Source: AC-32 sp963746155 (GTDB taxonomy: Bacteria > Actinomycetota > Thermoleophilia > Gaiellales > Gaiellaceae). Taken from it: 64,000 nt of DNA. A program made the position numbers and the translations under genes. The stretch spans positions 62,001 through 126,000 of the forward strand of contig CAVVAB010000001.1 in NCBI GenBank assembly GCA_963746155.1. The letters are read 5' to 3'. How positions within the stretch are numbered: the first letter of the stretch is position 1; every line of letters begins with the position of its first letter. The notes under the pieces were generated by a model. That model saw nothing but the letters and a program-made list of their open reading frames with translations, ran no database searches and was not told the origin of the DNA. This document shows positions 1-7,430 of this stretch, one piece after another.

Positions 1-1188
1 CACGGCCGGCGAGTGCGGCCGAAAGTCCTCGAAGGTGACGGTCCCCTCCAGACCAAGCTGACGATGGAGCAGGACGCAGTGATCGAGGTACTGCTCCGTA
101 CCCGCCGGGTTGCTTCCGAACAGCCTGAACTGAACATCGGGTCGCGTGCGGTGGACGAGAGCGGCCGCGCGAAGCAGCGTCTCGATGTCCTTGATCGGAT
201 GGAAGCGGCCGGCCCACGTGACGACCGGCGGCCCGGCCGACCTGTCCCCGTTTGGCGAGAACGTGTCCGCATCGACGCCGTAGTAGGTCGTCTCGAGCTT
301 CGCCGGACCCGCGCCGTTGCGAAGCTCCCACCGGCGGTTGTAGTCGCAGCACGGAGAGACGATGTCCGCGAGGCCATAGCTGAGCTCGGTCATCCGCCGA
401 GCGAACCCGAGCTTGAGGCTCTTGAGGAAGAGACTCTCCTTCGACGCGTGCTCGGCCAGGTAGCGCTCGCGGAGGTAGATCCCGTGCTCGGAGAGCAGCA
501 CCGGGACGCGGTGCTCGAGCTTGGCGGCGGTGGCCACAAGCGTCGACACGCCCACCATTGCCATGTGGACGACATCGGTCCTCGGAATCCGCTGCGAGAG
601 CGGGAAGCACCAGTGGTACACGCAGTGGAGACCTGTCGTGAGATCGGCGAGCGAGACGTCAGCGCCGACCGCGCTCTCCTCGACCTCTGCCGCAAAGGCG
701 TCCCACGTCGCGCGCGAGCGGAATGCGGCGTCGAAGTCGTGCGTGAGGAAGTAGCGGTACAGCCCGTGGATCGTGCGCGCGAGGGCGACGTCGTCCGGGC
801 GAGCGCCCACCAGCTGGCCGACGAAGCTCCGGAAGAGCGGAAGGAACTCGGCGACAGACGACGAGGTGTGCCCCCGTCGACGCGAGAGGTCTGACGCCTT
901 CAGGACTCCCCACAGCGGAATCGTCCGAAGCTCGACGACGTTGGGCGCCAGCTCGAACTGGGGCTCCATGAGCGGATCCCTCGCGAGCGCGAGGAGCACG
1001 AACTCGACCTCGCTCAGCTCATGCGTGAGGGAATGGCACCAGGTGCTCACTCCACCCCAGTGGTACGGGTACGTCCCCTCGGTCACGAGGAGAACCCTGG
1101 CCAGGAGCTGCCCGCTCGGCAGCTCAGGCGTCGCGACGGCGGCCGGAGGAGACGAGGCCCGAGCTGCGGCTTCGGGCAAGGCGGCCAC
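1..1188 (-). CDS. PelF-like family 4 glycosyltransferase (C-terminus beyond left edge)
   Basis: The reverse strand is open from a GTG at 1188 to position 1 (396 codons, no stop). Near the start it reads LLVTEGTYPYHWGGVSTW, the signature of the N-terminal domain of PelF-type glycosyltransferases, which polymerise amino-sugar exopolysaccharide in the cytoplasm from UDP-sugars. Further on it has LSEHGIYLRER and a GT4-type second Rossmann domain (VTWAGRFHPIKDIETLLRAA). About 30 residues precede the family's usual start, so a later start is possible. It begins six bases past the stop of the deacetylase gene upstream and is surely co-transcribed with it. The last part of the C-terminal domain lies outside the window. 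Sugar donor and product are not known from sequence. Confidence 0.85.
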   Translation of the reverse strand, partial: MAALPEAAARASSPPAAVATPELPSGQLLARVLLVTEGTYPYHWGGVSTWCHSLTHELSEVEFVLLALARDPLMEPQFELAPNVVELRTIPLWGVLKASDLSRRRGHTSSSVAEFLPLFRSFVGQLVGARPDDVALARTIHGLYRYFLTHDFDAAFRSRATWDAFAAEVEESAVGADVSLADLTTGLHCVYHWCFPLSQRIPRTDVVHMAMVGVSTLVATAAKLEHRVPVLLSEHGIYLRERYLAEHASKESLFLKSLKLGFARRMTELSYGLADIVSPCCDYNRRWELRNGAGPAKLETTYYGVDADTFSPNGDRSAGPPVVTWAGRFHPIKDIETLLRAAALVHRTRPDVQFRLFGSNPAGTEQYLDHCVLLHRQLGLEGTVTFEDFRPHSPAV

Positions 1189-1191
1189 AAC

Positions 1192-3321
1192 TCAGCACGC
1201 GGGCAGCGGGATCGTGGTCGGCGTGTTCGCCGCCATCTGGACCGAGGAGAGCGACTGCCCCCCGTACTGCTCCGTCGTGCCAGTGGCGACTCCCGTCAAC
1301 GGAATCGAAGCGGCAGTCGCCGTCCTGAGCGTGATCGACGAGCACGGCACGAGCGTCCCGGTCGCACCCGACCCGTTGTACCCCATGCGCTGCGCCATCT
1401 GGAGGCCGACGTCGTGTTCTGTCAGGTTCCGAATCGGCACGTTGTAGACCGCGCGGTACTTGGCGAACGTGGCGTCGAGCAGGTCGCTCAGCAGACTGTG
1501 CGTGCCGTCGTAGGCCTGCAGGTTCGGCTGGTGGAACATCAGGGGGTCGAGGTCCCACGTGAGCAGGTAGCTCAGGAGGTTGTCGGACTCATGGTCGACG
1601 ATCTCCGAGTACGTGAGGTCTCGCGGCCAGAAGGCCCAGGGCCCACCCGGCCCGTAGAGGTAGTTGTACTCGTCGACGAACTGCGCCGGAGTCGCGAGGT
1701 TGTAGAAGAGGTTCGTCGGCCTTCTCGGAACGACCAGGATGCTGGGTTGAGAGGTGGTGTAGAAGCCGGCGTTCGGGGTCGGATTGGCGCCGCCCGGCCG
1801 CGACGTGTCGGAGATCAGGTACTTGATCCCGAAGTCCCTCGCAGCCTGGAGGAACTGCGGGTTCCCCAGCCCGGAGATGTCGGGCTGCACCAGGGCGTCT
1901 TTCTGGTAGGGCGAGAGCCCGAGCAGCGTTGCCGTGCGGTCGTTTCTGACCAGCTCCCGCCTCGCGACGTTGTAGGTGACGGAGTCGAGATTCTGGTGGG
2001 TGTAGGTGTGGCTGACCCAGTTGAAGGCGGCGCGGCCCGCGACCACGGCCGGCGTGAGCGTGTCGGGCGAGTAGATCCCGGACGCCCCCTCACCGTTGAA
2101 GGCCAGCTCGAGGCGCACGTTCGCGAGTGTCGGACCGCTCGCCCGCGTACGGGTCTGCCAGGCGATCGCGTTCGTGAAGTCGGAGCCGGAGATCCGGTAG
2201 GTGAGCCCAGTCAGGTCACTGTTCGCCGCGGGATCCCAGATGTCGTCGTCGATCAGCAGATCGTCGACCTGCGCATCGAGGTTCACGTGCCGCTGGCCGA
2301 TGAAGACACCCTTCGTGACCCAGTTGATCAGCCCGTACGAGAGCAGCTCGGAGTGGAGGAGGTACGGGTTGTTCGCCGCGGTCACGGCCAGGTTCTCGCG
2401 CCCGTCCGGATAGTGCGTGACCGACGCGATCGCGTAGCCGTTCGGCGTGACCAGCAGCGGGGTCGTGGTGGCGGGGTTTGCAACTGTCGCGAGGTAGACC
2501 CATGCATTCCGGAACGTGACCAGCGTCGCAGGGTTGAGGTACGGGAACACCTGGCGGCCGGCATCCGTGAGCGTGGCCTGGAGCGGCGACAAGGACGTGT
2601 CCTGGTAGCCGACGAGGTTAAGGCCGTAGGAGTCGGGCTGCCCCGCGGGATAGGTGTACGACGTGACCTGTCGCACCCCGAAATCGCGCTCGTAGTTCCA
2701 GAGCGTCGCCCATTCCGCGTCCGTGAATGCGCTCTGCCACTGACCGGTCCCGGCGTTGAAGTACGTCAGGTTGCCGGTCGTCAGGATGATGCCCTGGTAA
2801 TAGCCGAGCGAACCGCCGTCGGACAACATGCCGGCGCTCAGCGGCGTCTGCGTGGCGATCAGGGCGTCGTACGGAATCCCGATCTTGTCGAGCCATGCCT
2901 TGAGGGCCGCGTAGTCCGTCTCGTTGCCGTCGGCCGAGACCAGCAGGACCTTCATCTGCCTCGCTGCGCCGAGATGGACAGGAGGCTCGGCAAGGGGCGC
3001 AGCGAGCGCCGTTTCCCGCGCCCTCGCCGAGCCCGCCGAGCCCGGTCTTCGCAGATTGGCCGGTCGGTGCTGCGAGATCATCGCCGTGCCTCCGCGGCGG
3101 TTGGCCGCTCGAAGCAGCACCTCGTTGCCAGCGACGGGGGTGGCTCTGTGAGTGCCCCGCGCGGAGCTTGCGCCCGGCGCGGTCAGGCCGGCCGCAAGCA
3201 GCGCGAGGAGCGAGCACCCCACAAGCGCCCGCCGGTGAAAGGTCTGAGCGCGCAAGGAAGGCCCGTTCCGCGTAACGGTGATCGCAGAACCCCAGCCAGC
3301 AGACGCTCTAGGCGTCGACAC
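1192..3321 (-). CDS. Agd3-like secreted polysaccharide deacetylase (CE18-type)
   Basis: A 709-residue secreted protein. The GTG start at 3321 follows GGGGAGG at 6 bases. Residues about 30-50 form a signal peptide (ALVGCSLLALLAAGLTAPG). From about residue 122 an N-terminal domain opens (MKVLLVSADGNETDYAAL), followed by a catalytic barrel with QVDDLLIDDDIW (metal-binding Asp pair), NWVSHTYTHQNLDSVTY (metal-binding His pair) and VQPDISGLGNPQFLQAA. This order matches the Aspergillus Agd3 family, which removes acetyl groups from galactosaminogalactan outside the cell. Pairing with a PelF-like polymerase gene supports deacetylation of a secreted amino-sugar polymer. The homology is recognised by motifs only; substrate is inferred. 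Confidence 0.8.
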   Translation of the reverse strand: MSTPRASAGWGSAITVTRNGPSLRAQTFHRRALVGCSLLALLAAGLTAPGASSARGTHRATPVAGNEVLLRAANRRGGTAMISQHRPANLRRPGSAGSARARETALAAPLAEPPVHLGAARQMKVLLVSADGNETDYAALKAWLDKIGIPYDALIATQTPLSAGMLSDGGSLGYYQGIILTTGNLTYFNAGTGQWQSAFTDAEWATLWNYERDFGVRQVTSYTYPAGQPDSYGLNLVGYQDTSLSPLQATLTDAGRQVFPYLNPATLVTFRNAWVYLATVANPATTTPLLVTPNGYAIASVTHYPDGRENLAVTAANNPYLLHSELLSYGLINWVTKGVFIGQRHVNLDAQVDDLLIDDDIWDPAANSDLTGLTYRISGSDFTNAIAWQTRTRASGPTLANVRLELAFNGEGASGIYSPDTLTPAVVAGRAAFNWVSHTYTHQNLDSVTYNVARRELVRNDRTATLLGLSPYQKDALVQPDISGLGNPQFLQAARDFGIKYLISDTSRPGGANPTPNAGFYTTSQPSILVVPRRPTNLFYNLATPAQFVDEYNYLYGPGGPWAFWPRDLTYSEIVDHESDNLLSYLLTWDLDPLMFHQPNLQAYDGTHSLLSDLLDATFAKYRAVYNVPIRNLTEHDVGLQMAQRMGYNGSGATGTLVPCSSITLRTATAASIPLTGVATGTTEQYGGQSLSSVQMAANTPTTIPLPAC

Positions 3322-3342
3322 CGAGGACCTCCCCTAATTGTT

Positions 3343-3354
3343 GGCTTGGAAACC
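3343..3354 (-). repeat. Leader motif copy 1, GGTTTCCAAGCC
   Basis: Imperfect dyad GGTTT-CC-AAGCC at about the expected transcription start, between the promoter and the ribosome binding site of the deacetylase gene. The same 12 bases recur 129 bp upstream. It may be an operator or part of an RNA structure. Confidence 0.45.
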
Positions 3355-3361
3355 GCCGTCC

Positions 3362-3390
3362 ACACTAGGAGACCCTCTGCGGTTTGTCAA
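3362..3390 (-). promoter_or_regulatory. Sigma-70-type promoter for the deacetylase gene
   Basis: On the minus strand TTGACA (3385-3390) is followed after 17 bases by TAGTGT (3362-3367), so transcription should begin near 3355 and give a leader of about 35 bases. The promoter is flanked by an inverted repeat CCCTCTG/CAGAGGG whose arms lie on both sides of the -35 box. This is the best promoter match I noticed in the window. Confidence 0.6.
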
Positions 3391-3471
3391 TCGACAGGCG
3401 CCATGGCCATTGTCAGAGGGGCCTCCTCCAAACTATGCTGCGCGCGGACGTGGGGGCTGCGGCACCTCCCT

Positions 3472-3483
3472 GGCTTGGAAACC
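3472..3483 (-). repeat. Leader motif copy 2, GGTTTCCAAGCC
   Basis: Second exact copy, 129 bp upstream of copy 1. Here the motif sits in the loop between two long imperfectly complementary arms (roughly 3437-3462 and 3490-3513), so if transcribed it would be presented in a large hairpin. No gene other than the deacetylase follows it. Confidence 0.45.
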
Positions 3484-3532
3484 TTGGGTCGCACCGCGGC
3501 CCCCGTCCACCTCAACGACGCCGGTCGGCCGG

Positions 3533-4234
3533 CTAGGGCTTCTCGAGCAGGTACCAGCCGAGGACTGCCGTGTAATTCGGCGGCGCCGAGCTGCGGGCGC
3601 GCTCGCGCTGCTCGCCTTCGCAGCCCGCGAGGTCGAGATAGGCGTCGAGGTGGCGCGGCTCGGACACGGTCTCGGTGCGCTCTAGCACGAGGCCGTTCGC
3701 CTCGAACAGCGTGCGCATGTCGACGTCGGAGAGCGCGCGCGTGTGCGATGGGTCGCGGCTGCGCTCGAAGGCGTTCAGCTCGCCCGCCGCGAGCGGGTCG
3801 ACTGACGCGATCTGGTCGATCACGAGGACCCGCCCACCCGGGACGGCGACGCGCGCGAGCTCGGAGACGACCAGCTCGGGACGCGCGACGTGGTGCAGCG
3901 TCGCGCGCGTGCCGACGAGGTCGAACGAACCGAGCTCGAAAGGAAGCTTGGTCGCGTCGCCCTCGACGAACGTCACATTCGGAAACCCCTCCGCGCGTTT
4001 CCGCGCCTGCTCCAGGAGCTCCGGGACGATGTCGACGCCGACGACCTCGCGCACGTGCGGCGCAAGCGCGAACGCCAGCGCGCCGGCTCCGCAGCCCGAG
4101 TCGAGCGCCCGCTCGGCCCCTGACGGGTCGACGAAGCGCACGATCTTCTCCTCGAGCTCGGCCGCCCGCTCGTCCTGGTGGGCCGCAATGCGCTCAGCCG
4201 TCCTCGCGAACCGCTCCTGCGTTGCGTCTTGCAT
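3533..4234 (-). CDS. Class I SAM-dependent methyltransferase
   Basis: A 233-residue protein with the Rossmann methyltransferase core: LDSGCGAGALAFALA (motif I, SAM binding), VVGVDIVPELLEQAR, VEGDATKLPFELGSFDLV and LHHVARPELVVSELARV, followed by a PGGRVLVIDQ strand. It resembles UbiE/Methyltransf_11 enzymes acting on small molecules. The substrate cannot be read from the sequence. Its ATG lies inside the 3' end of the nucleotidyltransferase gene (41-base overlap), so the two are likely translated from one message. Confidence 0.8.
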   Translation of the reverse strand: MQDATQERFARTAERIAAHQDERAAELEEKIVRFVDPSGAERALDSGCGAGALAFALAPHVREVVGVDIVPELLEQARKRAEGFPNVTFVEGDATKLPFELGSFDLVGTRATLHHVARPELVVSELARVAVPGGRVLVIDQIASVDPLAAGELNAFERSRDPSHTRALSDVDMRTLFEANGLVLERTETVSEPRHLDAYLDLAGCEGEQRERARSSAPPNYTAVLGWYLLEKP

Positions 4235-5225
4235 AGTCGAGCGCCTCCTCTCTGGTGGCGATCGTACCGGCCGCGCGTTCCTCCTCGATCTCCGCGAGCA
4301 GCCGCCCGACCTCGGGCCCGGGCAGGAGGTCCAGCTCGTCTCCGCGGACGAGCGGCTCCGCAGGCTCGTCGCGGCGCGCCTCCTCGACGAGGGGCGCCAG
4401 CTCGGTAGCGCCGAGGTAGGCGAGCGCGTCGAGCGCCCAGGGCTCCGTCGCGCGGCGGAAGCGGTGAATCGAGCGCGGATCGGCGGCCGGAGGCTCGGCG
4501 CGAAGCAACGCGCGCTCGTAGCGGCGCAGGTCGTTCGAGACCGGGTAGCGCTCGAGCCCCTCGCCGAATGCCGCCACCAACCGGTAGTCGGCCGAGTCGA
4601 CGCGGTCGAGCCGGTCGGTGATCGCGCCGCCGAGCGGCTCGAGGAGCCCGAGCTCGTCCAGCCGGCGGAAGCCGCCCGACGAGAGCCGGGTCAGCTCCGC
4701 GAGGACGCGCTCGCCAGCGGGTCGCACGACGAGCGCGGCATGCTCGCGCGTCAGCCGCTCGGTCTCGTCGTCCATCCGCACGTCGAGCTCGTCCTCGAGG
4801 CGCACGGCGCGCAGCAGCCGCAGCGGGTCGTCCTCGTAGACCGTGGGCTTGACGGCGCGCAGGCGCCCCTCCCGCAGGTCGTGCTGCCCGTCGAACGGGT
4901 CGACCGACTCTCCGCCCGCGAGCGGCCGCGCGATCGCGTTGATCGTGAAGTCGCGGGTAGCGAGGTCATCCTCGATCGTCCCGGGCAGCGGCGTGAAGTC
5001 GACCGTGCGCCCCTCGCCGAGCGCGACCCGCCAGGCGCCGTGCCGCTCGGAGAGGGGGAACGGCGCGCCTCCGGAGCGGCGAGCGTACGTTCGGGCCGCG
5101 CTCTCGGGCGCCCGGACCGCGATGTCGAGGTCGATGAGCTCTCGCCCGAGGAGCTCGTCCCGGACAGCGCCGCCGACGACCCAGGCCTCCTCGCCTGCCA
5201 GGACCTCCCGCGCGAGCTCAACCAT
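4194..5225 (-). CDS. tRNA nucleotidyltransferase / poly(A) polymerase family protein
   Basis: A 343-residue class II nucleotidyltransferase. WVVGGAVRDELLGRELIDLDIAV carries the G-G-x-V-R-D and catalytic D-x-D motifs, and LATRDFTINAIA is the second family signature. The family adds or repairs CCA at tRNA 3' ends. The C-terminal part is short compared with many bacterial CCA enzymes, with no HD domain seen, so an A-adding or CC-adding specialist is possible. The ATG at 5225 overlaps the alr stop by 8 bases; a longer frame upstream has no family resemblance. Confidence 0.85.
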   Translation of the reverse strand: MVELAREVLAGEEAWVVGGAVRDELLGRELIDLDIAVRAPESAARTYARRSGGAPFPLSERHGAWRVALGEGRTVDFTPLPGTIEDDLATRDFTINAIARPLAGGESVDPFDGQHDLREGRLRAVKPTVYEDDPLRLLRAVRLEDELDVRMDDETERLTREHAALVVRPAGERVLAELTRLSSGGFRRLDELGLLEPLGGAITDRLDRVDSADYRLVAAFGEGLERYPVSNDLRRYERALLRAEPPAADPRSIHRFRRATEPWALDALAYLGATELAPLVEEARRDEPAEPLVRGDELDLLPGPEVGRLLAEIEEERAAGTIATREEALDYARRNAGAVREDG

Positions 5226-6240
5226 CGACGACCACGCGCCTCGCGCGGCGCGCGTCCGCGCTGATCCGCGAGACGAGCTCGTAGTTGATCGTGTCCGCCA
5301 CGCGCGCATGGTCCTCGGCGAGCACGCCCTGGCCGAGGATCGTGACGGGGGCGCCGACCGGTTCCTCCTGCTCGAGCTCGACCGCGAACGCGTCCATGGA
5401 GATCGTCCCCACGACGCGGCGAGGCTCGCCGCCGACGCGCACCTCGGTTCCGTTCAGGTCGCGCCGGAACCCGTCCGCGTAGCCGACCGGGACGATGCCG
5501 ATCCAGGTCGGCCTCTCGGCGACGAAGCGCCGGCCGTAGCCGGTGCTCTCGCCCGCGTCGAGCCGCTTCACCTGCGCGAGGTAGCTCCGCCACGAGAGTG
5601 CCGGCTCGAGCCCGTCCGCAAACGGGTCCTCTCCGAACGGCGAGAGCCCGTAGAGCGCGATCCCGCAGCGGGCCGCGTCGAAGCGCGACGAGGGCATTCG
5701 CAGCGCAGCCGCGCTGTTGGCCGCGTGGCGCATCAGGTCGGCGTACGGCTCCGTCGCCTCGCGGAAGCGCTCGATCTGCTGCTCGGCGAACACGGGGTCG
5801 GTGTCGGCCGTCGCGAGATGCGTCATCAGGCCGACGACCTCGGCCGGCGGCTTCGGCAGCTCGGAGAGCCCCCAGCGGCCCATTCCCGTGTCGAGCTTCA
5901 GGTGCGCGCGGACGCCCTCGGGAATCTCCTCGTCCCAGATCGCCAGCTCGAGCCCGGCCTCGCGCGCGTCCGCGATCTCGCGGCTCGACGAGGTCGGGCC
6001 CATGACGAGGATCCGCGCAAGCGGGAACTCGGCGCGCAGCTCGAGCCCTTCGGCAACGGTCGCGACGCAGAGCGCACCTGTGCCCTCGTCCATCAGCGCT
6101 GCGGCCACGTCGACCGCGCCGTGGCCGTAGGCGTTCGCCTTCACGACTCCCCAGAGCTGCGCGCCTTCGAGGGCGCGCAGGAGCGTGCGCGCGTTGCGCC
6201 GGACGGCGCCGAGGTCGACGGTCAGCTCAGACCGGTGCAT
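5218..6240 (-). CDS. alr: Alanine racemase
   Basis: A 340-residue fold-type III PLP enzyme that makes D-alanine for peptidoglycan. VVKANAYGHG carries the PLP lysine, STGYGRRF the catalytic tyrosine, and ARCGIALYG and GTISMDAFAV are further family blocks. I start at the ATG at 6240 (MHRSELTVDLGAV); the in-frame extension upstream is antisense-like low-complexity sequence. It overlaps the ATPase gene by 14 bases and sits in the usual actinobacterial acpS-nnr-alr neighbourhood, here interrupted by the ATPase. Confidence 0.93.
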   Translation of the reverse strand: MHRSELTVDLGAVRRNARTLLRALEGAQLWGVVKANAYGHGAVDVAAALMDEGTGALCVATVAEGLELRAEFPLARILVMGPTSSSREIADAREAGLELAIWDEEIPEGVRAHLKLDTGMGRWGLSELPKPPAEVVGLMTHLATADTDPVFAEQQIERFREATEPYADLMRHAANSAAALRMPSSRFDAARCGIALYGLSPFGEDPFADGLEPALSWRSYLAQVKRLDAGESTGYGRRFVAERPTWIGIVPVGYADGFRRDLNGTEVRVGGEPRRVVGTISMDAFAVELEQEEPVGAPVTILGQGVLAEDHARVADTINYELVSRISADARRARRVVVDG

Positions 6241-7366
6241 CGCCTTCTCCGAGGGTGCCGCTCTGCACGTCGCGCAGCCAGAGCTCGAAGAGCGGGTCGA
6301 CGAAGACCGTGCGGCCGTCCTCCTCCTCGAGCTCGCCCTTCGCGAGCAGCGAGCGGACCGCATAGTGGGCGCCGGACTTCTTCAGGTCGACGGCGCCGAG
6401 CGCCCGCGCGCCGTACGGCGCGTCCGGGAAGAGCGCGAGGGCCCTGAGCGCGCGCTGCTCGTTCGTCTCGAGCCCGCGCCAGAGCGCGTCGAACTCCGCC
6501 GCGACCTGGCTCCGCGTTCGCGCGAGGGCCGCTTGCCACTGATCCTCGTCGGCGGCCTTGCCCGGCGCGACCTCGTCCCAGAGCCGGTGTGCGAGCAGCA
6601 TCGCCCTCTGAGGATGGCCGCGCGCCGTCGCGAGCAGCGCGTCGAGGACGCGATCGGCGCTCCGCTTCGTGCGCGCGAAGCGCTCGCCGATGTAGAGGGC
6701 GACGTCCGCATCCGCGAGGCGCCCGAGCCGCAGCGGCTGGGCCTGGCCGTACAGCGGCCGGCCCTTCGTGTCGAACAGCTCGCGCATCATCCCCGGCTCC
6801 GAGCCGCAGAAGATGTAGGACGCCGACTCGCCCTGGTGCTGGATGTGGCTGCGGAGCAGCTTGTCGAAGTCCTGCACCTTCGCGATGTCCTGGAACTCGT
6901 CGAGCGCGACGAGCACCCGGGAGCCGCTCCTGTCCGCCACGCGTTCTGGGAGGTCGAGGAGCGCGTGAAGCGCAGGAAGCGGATCCGTGCGCGGCTCGAG
7001 CTGGAGCTTGACCGAGATCCCCGGCGCGCCCAGCGAGAGCCCGAGCCCGGTCGTGCGCAGGATGCTCTCGATCGTGCGGCGGATCGGGCCTTCCAGCTGC
7101 GAGTAGGCACGCTCGACGCGAATCGTGACGTCCGCGAAGCTGAGGACGCCGTAGAGGTCGACGAGCACCGGGACCATCTCGCCTGCTCGAGCGTCGGCCA
7201 GGGTCTTCCGCAGCAGGCTCGTCTTGCCGAAGCGCCGCGGAGCGAAGAGGCGCACGTAGTGGCCGCCGCCCGCGAGCGACAGCAGCTGCCGGACCTCCTC
7301 CTCTCGGTCCAGGACGTTCTCCGGCGCGACCGGCCGCGAGTAGACGAAGGGGTTGACGTCTGCCAC
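6227..7366 (-). CDS. AAA-type ATPase of the RRFGKTSL clade
   Basis: A 379-residue protein. The Walker A motif is FAPRRFGKTSLLRKT near residue 44 and Walker B is VLVALDEFQDI near residue 152. The rest is alpha-helical with a winged-helix-like C-terminus (LKKSGAHYAVRSLLAKGEL). This is the ATPase clade often found as a stand-alone STAND/ORC-like protein; its partner and function are unknown. The start is a GTG at 7366 next to a cluster of GAACC half-sites. It is inserted between nnr and alr, which are adjacent in many relatives. Confidence 0.75.
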   Translation of the reverse strand: MADVNPFVYSRPVAPENVLDREEEVRQLLSLAGGGHYVRLFAPRRFGKTSLLRKTLADARAGEMVPVLVDLYGVLSFADVTIRVERAYSQLEGPIRRTIESILRTTGLGLSLGAPGISVKLQLEPRTDPLPALHALLDLPERVADRSGSRVLVALDEFQDIAKVQDFDKLLRSHIQHQGESASYIFCGSEPGMMRELFDTKGRPLYGQAQPLRLGRLADADVALYIGERFARTKRSADRVLDALLATARGHPQRAMLLAHRLWDEVAPGKAADEDQWQAALARTRSQVAAEFDALWRGLETNEQRALRALALFPDAPYGARALGAVDLKKSGAHYAVRSLLAKGELEEEDGRTVFVDPLFELWLRDVQSGTLGEGDAPV

Positions 7367-7384
7367 GCCCTGACGCTAGCAGTT

Positions 7385-7430
7385 GGTTCGGCCGTACTGA
7401 ACCGAATGGTTCGGATGGGCTGAACTGAAC
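7385..7430. promoter_or_regulatory. GAACC/GGTTC inverted-repeat cluster
   Basis: GAACC-GAAT-GGTTC (7399-7412) is a perfect dyad; a third GGTTCGG lies at 7385-7391 and GAACTGAAC follows at 7422-7430. The cluster fills the only gap between nnr and the ATPase gene and looks like an operator for a dimeric repressor. No promoter boxes are obvious. Confidence 0.4.

Noticed and set aside
1021..4236. Long plus-strand open frame of over 1000 codons
   Set aside because: It is the antisense shadow of the deacetylase and methyltransferase genes; the product is Arg/Pro-rich with no domain, and the minus-strand frames carry clear motifs.
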